In this document: piece by piece, positions 47,846 to 58,858 of the stretch
Position numbering within the stretch: the stretch's first letter is position 1
Layout: every line of letters starts with the position of its first letter
Assembly: GCA_009741485.1 (NCBI GenBank)
Contig: CM019215.1
Location: forward strand, 73,847,735 to 73,911,734
DNA length: 64,000 nt
Reading direction: 5' to 3'
From: Malurus cyaneus samueli
Lineage: Eukaryota; Chordata; Aves; Passeriformes; Maluridae
Made by a program: the position numbers and the translations under genes
The notes under the pieces: generated by a model
Seen by the model: only the letters and a program-made list of their open reading frames with translations
Told to the model about the DNA's origin: nothing
Databases searched by the model: none

Positions 47846-48866
47846 GTTAAAGTTGAGATGCAGTTCTGCAGTGCTTCCTCATTCTCCTGTGTAGCACATA
47901 AAGACATGGACACTTGCTTTCACCAAAGAGAATCATTTATTGCAGCCACACATGGGCTTTTATACTGCAAAGTGATTAATTAATATGCATGTCAGGGAGT
48001 GGCAGACCGTGTAAGAATTCAGTCACTTGCCTGTGCAAGGTTATTGAATTTGCCTAGACATGATTAATGGTGCTAGTTACTTCAATGAAGGTAATTGAAG
48101 GAGAATCTGGTGTTACAGTTTTCAAGATCTACAGAAATGCAGTCTAAATTAAAGCAATTTCAACTGCAAGTAATTTTCAAATAAAAAAACAAAATGTATG
48201 TATATTTATCTGTATGCAGAATTATTTGTTTTTTTTCTTTACTATTAGGTCAAGTAACTAATCCTACAGGGCTTTGAAATTAAATGAAGGGAACAACATC
48301 ATAAAAGTTCCAGGGGTGCAATAACTTCACATGAGTGCTGGGCTCCAGATGTGTGCGGAGCTCCAGAAGAAACCACTCACATGGATTGCTTGGAATGGCA
48401 AATATGGGCCGTGTGGCCACCTGAGCCAAGGAGAGCAGCGTGCTCTACAGCTGTACAGCCCTCTCAGAGGTCATATCTGTGCACGTGCTCTGGCTGTGCA
48501 GAGTGAAATCTGCTGTGACAGAGGCTCTGTCAGTCTGCTGAGACTTGTGTTCCTCACATGTTGTTGGTGATGAGCCATCCATACCCCCCGAGCTAATTGT
48601 ACAGCGCAGTACTGTAGTCATGGTGGTCAGATTTCTATTAAAAGTACCGTGTAAAAGAGCCAAGAAATGTGAAACAGATGAAAAAGTTGTAAAACAAAGA
48701 TGAGATATAATGGCTGATCTCATGATAACTTTAGAAGTTGTCAGTGCTGTACAGTGAAGTGTTAGTCTGTGGTTTTAGGAGAAAACATAAATGCAGAACA
48801 GGTTTTTTCGGTTTTTCCCTATTTGGCCAATGAGAACTTGACCAGGTTGTTAGCATTTCATCTTAC
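47846..48866. other. Single-copy non-coding DNA
   Basis: Nothing recognised; flanks the candidate minus-strand exon. Confidence 0.45.
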
Positions 48867-49171
48867 TGACCCACTGCCTTCACTCATTTTGGGAAAGAGT
48901 TGAGACTTGGATACTTTGGCAAATGGCTTTGTAACCGAACACACTAATTTAGCATGGACTGTTGCACCCCTCATGGCAATGTAGTCCCTGTTCTGCACTG
49001 TTGCAGGCCCCTGCTCTGTCTTGACTTGGGCTGCGTTTCGTGCTTTGGACACACCCTGTTCCCGCTGCCCTTGGGTCAACATTTTCTGTGCAGTATTCCT
49101 GTCAGCGGGCTGCTTGATGGTGACATTCATTCTGCCAGTCTCTCCTGTGATCAGCCAGTCTCTCCTTGCTC
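48867..49171 (-). CDS. Candidate internal coding exon, product unknown
   Basis: On the minus strand a pyrimidine-rich acceptor (CCATTGTCCCCTTCCTTAG) precedes 49171, and a donor, GGGTCA|GTAAGA, follows 48867. The 305 bases between are open in one frame, which ends in phase with the donor and would hit TGA just after it if unspliced. The peptide is hydrophilic and rich in Gln, Lys, Ala and Ser (for example ITGETGRMNVTIKQPADRN and VTKPFAKVSKSQLFPKMSEG). It has none of the low-complexity seen in chance frames, and no domain or membrane segment is visible. I do not recognise the protein. No partner exon was found nearby, and plus-strand frames are also open here, so this could still be chance or a decayed retrocopy. 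Confidence 0.25.
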
Positions 49172-50340
49172 CTAAGGAAGGGGACAATGGCACTTTGCCT
49201 AAGAGGGTAAGGGACAGAGAGTGGTTTCAGCCTCTCTGTCTTCCTCTATGTAGCCACGGGGCAGAAAGAGGATTCTAAATATTTCAAGGTTCTTTGGGAG
49301 AGCTGTAGGCCTCAATTTTTTCTATGCACATGCAAGAAGAGAACATACACCTAAAATGTGTGATGGTAAATCCTTTAACTCACCATGTTAATGCCATTTA
49401 TTCCTAGCATTTTATTTTCCCCCTTCTCCTTTTGCCTTATTCTTATCTCTCCCCCTGCAAACTGTGAACCACACAAGCAGCTACTTCAGAACTTTGACTT
49501 TGTCATATTATTGTGTCACACCTGAAAATGTAGCTTCTCCCAAAGTATCATTGCCTTAGTTCCTGTGTCAAAGTGATTAAAGCCTCATTAGGTCAAATAA
49601 TCTATTCAAGATACCTGTGTGCTACTTTGAATGAACCAAGAGCAGTTATCACAAAATACTCTGCAACAGATTTGATTGTCTTAAAAGTGGCACTGTAGTA
49701 TCCAAAACAACAAAATCAGTTGTCAGGAGGGACATCTTAGAATGTGAGGACTACTAATCAAAATATAATAAAATGGTTAACAAAATATGATTTTGGAAGA
49801 GTATGACTTTCTGTAGTGGTTTTTCCCAGCTCTCTCTTTTCTTGTAATATAAGGCATAACAAGAAATAAATATCCTAAAGCATAGGCCCATCTACAGCCT
49901 CGAAAAAAGCAACTAATGTGAAGGAACAGTAACCCCAGCTCAGGGGGGTTTCTGTGTTGTTTAAAGCCCTACATAAATCAAGAGGAGGCCCACAAAGGGA
50001 AGACTGTTTGGTTTCAGGGACTGGTCTTGATTTTCTGCTTAGGATAATCAAGATCAGGAATCCATCTCTAATTAAAGGCAAGCAGAAAATATGCAGGATT
50101 TTCACATACATTCTTTTCATACTCATAGTTTAATGTGTTATGTATACAGTATTCTTTTCCTTTAATTCAGCTTTCTCAAATTATGTGCAGACAGCTTCAG
50201 CAGCAAGGAAAGGTGGGAGTATTTAAGATATCTAGAATTTAACTCTTTCCCTTCTACTGCAGGAAGACCTGTTTCTTTATCAGATATATTCATTAGAAAT
50301 GTGGTTTCTATTCTCAACAAAAAAACTTCAGTGAATCTGT
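49172..50340. other. Single-copy non-coding DNA
   Basis: AT-leaning with no recognised element. Confidence 0.5.
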
Positions 50341-50490
50341 GTGATTCTGTTATGTGGGGGTTTTGGGGGAAATTTTGTTTGGTGGGTATTTTTTTTCTTT
50401 TGGTGTTTTTGGGTGTTTGGGTTTTGTTGGTTTTGGAGTTTTTGTTTTTGTTTTTTTTTTGTGAGTTTTGTCTATTTTGGGGTTGTTGTT
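50341..50490 (+). repeat. G/T-only tract with strong strand asymmetry
   Basis: By hand count only 12 of 150 bases are A or C. Runs such as GGGGGTTTTGGGGG, GGTGGG, TTTGGGTGTTTGGG and TTTTGGGG lie among T runs. At least four runs of three or more G occur on the plus strand, so a G-quadruplex in DNA or in a plus-strand transcript is possible. It does not match a regular microsatellite unit. Confidence 0.9.
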
Positions 50491-52599
50491 CCATCTTTTC
50501 TTATTGAGTAGATTGTAGCAAAGATAATGGCCTGGCTTCTTTAGAAAAAAGATATGCCTTTAGTTTTAATAAAATAGTGCTTTTGTCTTGTCTGCTTCGG
50601 TTGCAGCTCTGGTTAGTTTTGCAGTGATTTTCCATGGATATGTCATTCAAGAGAATGAAATTTAAGCAGGATGTGGGTTTTGTCACTTTGATGGTGATGC
50701 AGTTTCCCAGATGTAAGTTTTTCATTAAGAAATTAATACTGTCAGATTGGGTATCACAGTAAACCGAACAAGCTCGAGTATGCGGTGGGACCACATAATT
50801 TCGAGTGGTGATGTTCAAGTTCCCCTCTCTCCCCACACAGTGAAGTCTGGGGTTGATTTACATAAATTCTTAGGTTTCTAACAGCAACACCCTGCAAGCT
50901 GAACTATCCCTTATGCTTTTGGCTCCGTTTCTGAAGGGGTTTCCATCACTGAACCAGGATAGCTCAATGAATCAACATCTGATGTCCAGGATCTGATAGA
51001 GGGAAAGGTTTCTGATAATATATGTGGTTACGTTTAAATCTGTGGCAATAAAATGGATGAAGATTAATGTTCAGCTGAAACAGGTCTAGCCTGAGATCCT
51101 CTTTACCTAATGCTTGGACTAGACTTACTAACACAACTTGATTTTATCTATGAAATGCAATTTTCCCTAATTAAAGAAGCTCTATGTGCTGAACTAGATG
51201 CGCCGACACAGCCTTCTCCTAGGCCAGTCGTCCAGAGCAGTTTAAATCACAAGCTTTTAAGAAAGGGAATACTGAGGTAACTTCCAATCAAGGAAAGGAT
51301 TTGATATCTTCAGCAAAACAGTTTTCTCAGGGAAAAAAATTTAATAGCCAGTTTCCTTGAATGAAAGAATGAATGCTTTTCTTCCTTGATGTTAGAATAG
51401 TAATAGCTTTGCAAGGAATACTGGAACATTCTTTTGTAATGACTATTTATTTCTGTGGGCTGTTGATCTAGTAGTTAGAGGCTTCCTGTAAATCAATTAC
51501 ATTAATGTGGATATTTTGGGGACATGTATTTTAAAAAAAGTTTATTTAAAATAATAGGAGCAAACATGCACTTCTCACTTGGTTAGTCACCAGTGCCTTC
51601 TTGGTTCTTTTTCCTTTGCTTCTTTTCAGATTAACTCCACTGCTTATTCCTCTGAAAAAAAAAAAAGGCTGAAAGTGGAGAGCAGGCAGCTAGGTCTAAA
51701 ATAATTAAAGAAAACATCACTGAAGAGGGAAGTTTAGCTTCATCAAAGTGCAAGTGGCCCATTCTTCCTGCTCTGTTATCTGTCTAACTCCACTCTATGA
51801 ATTATTTACCTTTTTGTAAAGCAAGTTCTGCGCTGCCACAGTCATAGCAGAGTAATATTTTAGTGGCATGACAATAACTGCGAGAGTAACTCAGCCTGCA
51901 TGGGTGGTGGGTGTCAGCACCTCTGCTTGCAGGGCCAGCCTGAGCTGTGCTTCCACATCAAAAACCTCATCGATGGAGGTGACCAAATATGACACCAGCT
52001 CTAGTTAAAAAAAATTCTAATTTCATTTGGCTTTTTCAGAGGTGCATTTTATGGCTAGATTTTTTTTTTACTGTAGCACTTGTCAATAAAAAATTGGCAA
52101 ACACGTACAATTGAGTTTCAGAAGGTTTTTTTACTTCTTGAATTTGACTCTAAGCAAGTTTCTGATTTACATAGGTATCAAAAAGAAGTGTCTTCTAACA
52201 ACTCACATGTTATTTTTTTCCTATAAGGAATCCTATTAATATCTCAATTTTTACAGATTTACCATAGTGAAAAGATACAATGCTAAAATATGCAAGAAAG
52301 TCTTTTTCTGTAGCTTTAAAATTGGCAGTGAAAAACTACCATAATCTTAAAGTATGTATTTTGTGTTTTAGTAAGGATTGTTGCAGGTTTTCTCTTCCAG
52401 TTGAAAAATAATTTTTCTTTATCTAGTTTTCAAAGAGTCTTGAGTATTGGAAACTGTTCAGTTTTTTTCTATTTATATATTACAAGAAATATTATCTTAA
52501 TTATTAAAAGTATAACTTAAAAAACAGACCGTTTTTATGGCATCTCTTTTTTTCAGATACATGAATTTTGTTTATTTTTCTCTTTTCATTTTTCTTCCT
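50491..52599. other. Single-copy AT-rich DNA
   Basis: Very AT-rich from about 52010 to 52600. An acceptor-like CTTTTTTTCAG lies near 52546-52556. No repeat recognised. Confidence 0.5.
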
Positions 52600-53176
52600 T
52601 TACTTTTTTTTTGGGTAGTTTTTTGCTCTAAGAGGGTTTTTTGGGCTTCCTAAAATAATTTCTTCCACGCGTTTTCCTACGTACTGAACAATTGTCAATA
52701 GTTTCCTAGAAACATTGTCGTCCCAATGCTTTTCCTGTGCTAATTGCTGAGTTTGGACATTTAAGCTCAAGATATGTAAATCTAACATTACTTAATGTGA
52801 GGGTGACCAACTTTTCCTTCCAGTCCTGAGCCTCATACTGAACTTCTGCTTGGTGTGGCCAATTATCTTCATCACTGAGATCCACACTTGGTTTTGAATA
52901 GCTGAAGTCGTCTTGAAATCCAGGACTGAGGAGTATTTCCGAATAAGAAGGAGATATTTTTGTATAAACTGTATATTCTTGAGGGAATGCAAACTGTTTT
53001 TTTTGAGCACGAGCACATGTAGGGAGAAGTAATGTCCTGTACAAAGGACCCCCACTGCCTGACCTGCCCTTCTCCCAAGTCCAAAAAGGAAAGAAAAGTT
53101 TGTGGAATTTATACACCCTGTGGAGTTTCAAGTCCGTTGATAAAGTAAAGAAGAAATAAAAGCAAAGCCTGTGCAA
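52600..53176 (-). other. Unidentified minus-strand open region, possible decayed coding sequence
   Basis: A 156-codon frame (53176 to 52706) overlaps a second frame that carries on to 52600 after a stop at 52792-52794. The first frame includes a hydrophilic, acidic stretch (SKPSVDLSDEDNWPHQAEVQ). The second includes LAQEKHWDDNVSRKLLTIVQ, a helix-like charged sequence. If both parts were once one protein, a frameshift would be needed near 52790, as in a pseudogene. There is no convincing splice pair or poly(A) remnant. I recognise no family, and chance frames of this length are expected occasionally in 64 kb. Confidence 0.15.
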
Positions 53177-53419
53177 CTTTGAGTCATCTGCTCATGGACT
53201 ATAAATCTACAGCAGTCTATTTATCACTTCCACTGAGGCTACAGCAACTCAAATGGGCAAGAGAATAGATCTGCCTGTGCCTGTATGCAGAGCCTGTAGA
53301 TGGGTCAAAAGCTGAGCATAAATCAGCAATATAGAGCTGCTGTCTAGGAGGCAAAGCTCCCAAACCAAGGGAGAAATGGAGCAGTGGCTGTGTGCAGAGG
53401 AGCCTCCAGCGCTGTGCAG
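53177..53419. other. Single-copy DNA before a decayed CR1
   Basis: Nothing recognised. Confidence 0.4.
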
Positions 53420-53765
53420 CATGGTCAGTTCTGCTAAGGTTTTAACTGGGATATTGTGCCTAGTTCTGGTTGCTGCTCTTAAAAAGGCTGACAGATAAGG
53501 GAGAGGAAATCTAAGACCACTCATGAGGATGATCAGGGCTCTTAACAGTATTTACCTCAGTGAAGGACATAGTGAATTGGCTTCTCAAAGAGAGGAAGAA
53601 GACCAAGAGAAGAGGTAGGATACCCGTGTTCATATATGTGAGTGCTTTGTGTCCATGGTGGGTAGACTGAACGTGGTCAGGTGCAGCAAGGAAGATTCAA
53701 GTATGATATTAGGAAAACATTTCTCACGGCAAGCATATGGAAGTACTGGAGAAATTGTCTTTATC
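53420..53765 (+). mobile_element. Decayed CR1 LINE fragment, plus orientation
   Basis: Sense CR1 landmarks in order, with heavy divergence: CTGGGATATTGTGCCTAGTT (usual CTGGGTATTGTGCCCAGTT), ATGATCAGGGCTC, an AAAGAGAGGAAGAAG-type segment, CAAGGAAGATTCAAG (usual GGAGGTTCAGA), GATATTAGGAAAACATTTCT (usual GACATCAGGAAAAACTTTTT) and GGAAGTACTGGAGAAATTG (usual GAAGCACTGGAACAAGCTG). The 3' tail is not visible. Much older than the copy at 56 kb. Confidence 0.7.
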
Positions 53766-55069
53766 ACCAAAAATCTTGCAACTGGATTACATAAACATGG
53801 GCCCAGGACAGTTTACATTATCCCTGCCTTTCTCAAGTGACCTTCTGAAACTCTTACCAGCCTTGAGATTTCTGTAGGAAAATGACCTAAGTTTCTTTCC
53901 AAACCTCACAGTGACATGGCCTAAAAGCAATGGTGTACACTTAAGCGCCCAGTTCTACTATGATTTGTTAAACATGTCAGACTGTTTTAAATATCTTACA
54001 TAAAGATACACAGTTTCCAAAGTTTTAGCAACATTTTCAGAAAGACTTGAAGCAAGGACAGCCATGCGGAATAAGAAAAAGCATGTATGTAGGTGTAGGC
54101 ATAGCAAGTCCTAAGATGACTTGTGAGTCCAGTCACTTTGCCTCCACCAGCACATCTGAAATGATGAAGCACTTACAAAAAGCTCTTGACTGTTACCCCT
54201 GATTATTTATATTCCCTTGACCTTTCCTAACTGTTTGAATTCAGACTTTTTCTTTTATTTTTGAAGGCAAAAGAGCACACATACTTCAAATTAATAATGA
54301 TGCAATAATAAAGCTCAGTTGCTCTACTCTGATGGACATGGGGTGTGAGTGTGCAGGGTTAGGAGTCCTGGGGTATTTGGGGCACTGTTTTACTGAACTG
54401 CAGGGGCCTCACTGTAGGCTGATAACTCACAGTGCCAGGTCAGTGGTGAGATATCTTCTTTAAGTGTTAGCCAGAATTTGTTGGCAGGCAGCAAGGAAGT
54501 GGATGGAGGCCTGGGAGGTCAGATGTTGTTCCAAGCTTGTCACAAATATGCATTAGGGAACAGCAGTGTGGGGGTGGACAGGGCTGAGACACTAGATTTA
54601 AGCAGTAGACTGGTGCCTGACTCCACCATCATTGCAGACAGGAGTTGGATAAAAGAACACAAAACCACAGAGCTGTTTTTCTTCAGACTTCCCAAATAAT
54701 GAAATAACTGCAGGGCTGCCCATTATATCAATGTTAACACAGCTCTATCCAGTACAGAAAACAAGATCACAGACGTCAATAGTTTTGAGGCGTGTCTGCT
54801 GAATGTCACACAGATTCCTGATGCCGTTGCAAGAAGTACAGATTCTAAGTGCCTATGAAGAAGGACACAGATTTTCTAAAGGCTCTGGAAGACCAGACCA
54901 GCTGTGTATCCCAGCACACTTTCTGTCCAGCAGCACGGATAACTACAGTTGCTATTTAATGAGATTGTGCAACCTTAGTCGTTTTCCCTGGTCCATTCTC
55001 ACTGGATTGCACTGGATCCACAGTTGAATTAGGGATGTTACAGGGTGCAATCCCTCCTGTTCACTTTCT
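53766..55069. other. Single-copy non-coding DNA
   Basis: Nothing recognised. Confidence 0.5.
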
Positions 55070-55215
55070 CTTTAAGGACCTACTGTCCATAAACTTGCAT
55101 CATCCTTTCAGAATCTGACAATGCTGCCTGTTTCCACAACCTCCTGTGTCAGCAAGTTCCACAAAGATGGAGGTATAGTATGATCTTTTGTCAGAAAGAA
55201 TCCTGATCCTGCCTT
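55070..55215 (-). mobile_element. Possible ancient amniote CR1/L3-like repeat fragment
   Basis: TTGCATCATCCTTTCAGAAT, then GTTTCCACAACCTCCTGTGT and CAGCAAGTTCCACAAAG, resembles an old dispersed sequence found across amniotes (CACAACCTCCTGTGGCAATGAGTTCCACAG type, shown here in parts). Family assignment and orientation are tentative. Confidence 0.3.
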
Positions 55216-55989
55216 TCTGATCTTCCTTCTGGAGAGTTTTGGTTCCTGCACTGTGACCACTTAAAAAAAATAGCTTTGAAGCATGTGGGAGTGGGGATGG
55301 AATTTTCTTATGCATACCTAACTTCTGGCTAGCTACTTATGGGATTGCATGGAGATAAAAGCATCCTTATAGCCTTTTACCCACTTTCTTCCATGTGATG
55401 TATCCTTACGATGGTGTCTGTATTTCACCATGTGGTAATGGAACTAGTCAAAGTATTAAGTAAAATTTGCACACTTCCATCTTTAGTTGTCGGAGGTTTA
55501 GTATTTAAGCCACAAGTGTTACAGGTGGCTATAGCTGAATCAGGTCAGGATCACATCCTGCAGGAGAAAGATGGGGTGGAGGAGTAGCTGTATGATAGGG
55601 AAGAAGCTATGATGAGTACTCCTGCTATATCTGTACTTTCTGAAGGGAAAATATTTGATCTGGTGTTCACAACAGAGGCTGAGGATCATCCTCCATATAG
55701 GCAAACCCTTGGTCTCTTATCAATGGGTGAAGCCAATCCTGTGGAGATCCTGCTTCTGCCACTGCCCTGAGTGTCCACAGCCTGTGTGCAGGAGAACCTG
55801 CTGGTGAGACAGCCACCGGAACTTCCTGTGGCTCTCACAGATTCTTCTTTGAGAAGGATTTGATCATGCTGATAAAAGACGTGTATGGTCTAAGGCTTCC
55901 AGAGCTTTTCAGGTGGCTCTTGAGTGTCCACAGGATATCTTTTTGTGCAACATGTTTAGTCAGTCTTTCTTCTCCTGTAGTGCCTATTG
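55216..55989. other. Single-copy non-coding DNA
   Basis: Nothing recognised between the possible ancient repeat and the long CR1 copy. Confidence 0.45.
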
Positions 55990-56770
55990 CTCTGCAAAGG
56001 GATCTGGACAGGCTGCATTAATGGACCAAGGACAATTGTAGGAGGTTCAACAAGGCCAAATGCTGGGTCCTGCACTTGGGTACTTGGAAAGCTGCCCACT
56101 GGAAAAGGAACTGGGGGTGCTGGTCAACAGTTGGCTAAACATGAGCCAGCAGTGCACAGGTGGCCAAGAAGGCCAGTGGCATCCAGGCGTGTACCAGCAA
56201 TGGTGTGGCCAGCAGGACCAGGTCAGGGATTGTCCACCCATAGTCAGCACTGGTGAGGTCACACCTCGAATCCTGTGTCCAGTTCTGGGCCACCCAATTC
56301 AGGAAGGACACTGAGGCACTGGAGCACATCCAGAGAAGGGCAACAGAGCTGGGGAAGTGTTTGGCACACCACAAGTCCAGTGAGGAGCAGCTGGAGGTGC
56401 TGGGGTGTTGAGCCTGGAGGAGTCTCAGGGGGACCTCATCACTCTCTACAGCTGTCTGAAAGGAGAGTGGGGTGAGGTAAGCATTGGTCTCTTCTCCCAG
56501 GTAACAAATAATAGGACAGGATGAACTGGCCTCGAGGTGTGCCAGGAGAGATTTAGATGGGATCGCAGAAAAATATCTCCACAGAAAGAGTGGTCAAAAA
56601 TTGGAACAGGCTGCCCAGGGAAGTCATGGAGTCATCGTCCCTGGAAAGATTTAAAAGGCATTAGTTGTGGTGCTGGGGAATGTAGTGGACTTTGCAGTGC
56701 TGGGTTAACAGCTGGACTCCATGATCTTAGAGGTCTTTTCCAACTTAGAGGATCCTATGATTCTATGACA
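55990..56770 (+). mobile_element. CR1 LINE, about 780 bases of the 3' end, plus orientation
   Basis: The longest and clearest CR1 here. It starts within the last part of ORF2 (GGATCTGGACAGGCTG, GTTCAACAAGGCCAAATGC, GGGTCCTGCACTTGGGT). It runs through the C-terminal coding part (CTGGTCAACAGTTGGCTAAA, ATGAGCCAGCAGTGCACAGG, TGTGTCCAGTTCTGGGCC, TCCAGAGAAGGGCAACAGAG) into GGAACAGGCTGCCCAGGGAA. It ends in GGTCTTTTCCAACTTAGAGG and CCTATGATTCTATGA. The encoded ORF2 end (LESCPLEKELGVLVNSWLNM) is broken by several frameshifts and stops. A deletion near 56083-56086 removes the segment normally found after CACTTGGGT. The copy is 5'-truncated and inactive. Confidence 0.97.
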
Positions 56771-58836
56771 CAGAAATACACTTTGGTGCTCTACAGTCAC
56801 ATTGAATTTTGTGGCATGGGAGTAAAAGAGAAAGCCTTTGACCTTGCTTATTGAACAAATAGAATTTTCCGTGGCTGACAATATTGCATTATATTCATGT
56901 TGTTTACACAGGACCTTTCTGACTGTAACCATACTGTAAATAATGGCCAGAGGTGTGTTTTCAAAGCTCAGATCTGAAGTTTCTGAGTAATTACTTGCTT
57001 AAATTTAAGACTGGTGATGGTATCTTATCATGTGTTACCGCAGCCAGAAAAAAAAGATTAAATCTAGATAGAAATAGGAACCCCTCAACATTTGTGTGTC
57101 TTCTGCAATAGCTTCTTTTTGACTAATCTGAGCAGGTTCATACCTGGACACCTGGGGTCAGAGAGGCAGAGTCTTTTGGGTTTTTGGGGTTCTGTTTTGG
57201 TTTTGGTTTTTTAATTATTATTCTTGTTGACCATTGACAGCCCTTCAACAGCTTCCAAGAAGGAAAAAAATAGAACGTTATAATGTTAGTTAAAAAGTTA
57301 TATATCCCTGCTCTTTCTTTATTTTTTTTTTCCCATGAAGCAAAATATCTCAAAAGCCTGTAGATAACAGCTGAGATGGAACATCTTAATCCCTTCAGAT
57401 GCAGTATTTTTAAAGTATTTTTTTAAACGTTGAAAGAAAGGGGGTGGGTAAATATTCAGAAGAACACACATATCTGTTAACAGATACAGAAAAAATCTAA
57501 AAGGAGTGGTTTTCTGATTGTCAGAAAAATGCAGTTATGCATATATGCAGACCCACATTTCATTTAACCTTTTATTGATCATTGCTGAAGGCCAAAATGG
57601 TAAAATCTTGATTTGCTGCACGTCAGAAAACAGCCTCCTCTTTTCAGATGCCTCTGGCAGGAGAGAGCACAGTTAGAGAAACAGAGCACTGCTGGGTTGA
57701 AAATGCTGCCTGTGCAGATGGCAGCAGCACTTTGTCTCCGTGGAAATGCTTTGTTGCTTGCCCCTTCAGACATGCTTGGTACAGCTCCCCCTGTCCCCCG
57801 CCTCCTTCTCACAACCTTCCTAAAATGCCTTTCCAGCATAAGGGAGGGATTCTATGTTGGGTATAAACCTTCAGCTCACCTATTTCCCTTTTTCTTTTAC
57901 TTCATTTCAGTTTTTCAGTATTATTTAAGCGTAACATACAACATATTGCAGAACTGGCAATTCTTCCTACACATCTTTAAAAGTTCAGATATTTAAAAGG
58001 AAACAATGCTTTCTTTCACCCATATTCCTACTGCACAAGTCCACATAAGATGAAGTAAGCTATGGTTGTTGATATCTTGAATTTTGTTTAATAAGATAAT
58101 GTCAGGGGATTCCTTCTCCACTTCTCAAAGCCTTCAAACTTATTAGGAGTGTCAGAGAAATGAAGCAAGTGTGTAATACCAGTTGCATTGCATATTTATG
58201 GGCTTATTGCTCTTCTATTGATTTTTATTTTCATTTTTACTTGCTCTCCCGTAGCTCCTTTCCAAAATAGCAGAAACATCTGCCTCTCTTCCTTCATGGA
58301 GGAGAATTGTTTATGAGTCCCAGATTTACCAACAGTATCAGTTACTTCCAGCAAACCTCACTCCTGGTCTTCTTAATTACTTTCCATCTGCTTTTCCCTC
58401 AGTCATCTTGGTTAGGGAAAAATGCTGACAATCAACAGTAATGACTTCTTAAGTAAGTTATTTATTAATTCAAGCTTTTTGCAGATAAAGTTTCAATAAA
58501 TTCATGGTTTCTTGGTTGGTTTTTTTTATTTTTTTTTTTTAGAAAGAGTTATCTTTGAATTGGACATAATTGAAAAACAAAATGCAACAATTCAAGAGGC
58601 TGATGACAGTATGAGAGGGAGAAGTGGTTTAACTTTTTTTTTTATATATGATTTAAAACTGACTGATGGTCTTAGCCTCTGCTTTGAACTTTTAAGCTGA
58701 AAGAAGCACCATTTGGATTTGGTAGTTGTACACTCAACTGAAGTAGAGCTCCAAAGTTGCTGTTAGAAGCAGCTACTGTGGGCAGACAAGGATAGCCCTA
58801 CTAGGGTTGGGGGGTTTTTCTCTTGCTTATTTTTAA
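56771..58836. other. Single-copy DNA with a small G/T tract
   Basis: A 45-base G/T-rich run (GGGTTTTTGGGGTTCTG, then GGTTTTGGTTTTTT) at about 57174-57217 resembles the larger tract at 50.4 kb. A T run lies at 58520-58541. No exon supported. Confidence 0.5.
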
Positions 58837-58858
58837 TTTTTTTTTTTTTTTTTTTTTT
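58837..58858 (-). repeat. Poly(T) run, 22 bases
   Basis: 22 uninterrupted T following ATTTTTAA. No AATAAA is found just upstream on the minus strand. Confidence 0.95.

Noticed and set aside
55987..56475. Open frames of 66-89 codons on both strands
   Set aside because: They are pieces of the frameshifted CR1 ORF2 end and its antisense, not separate genes.
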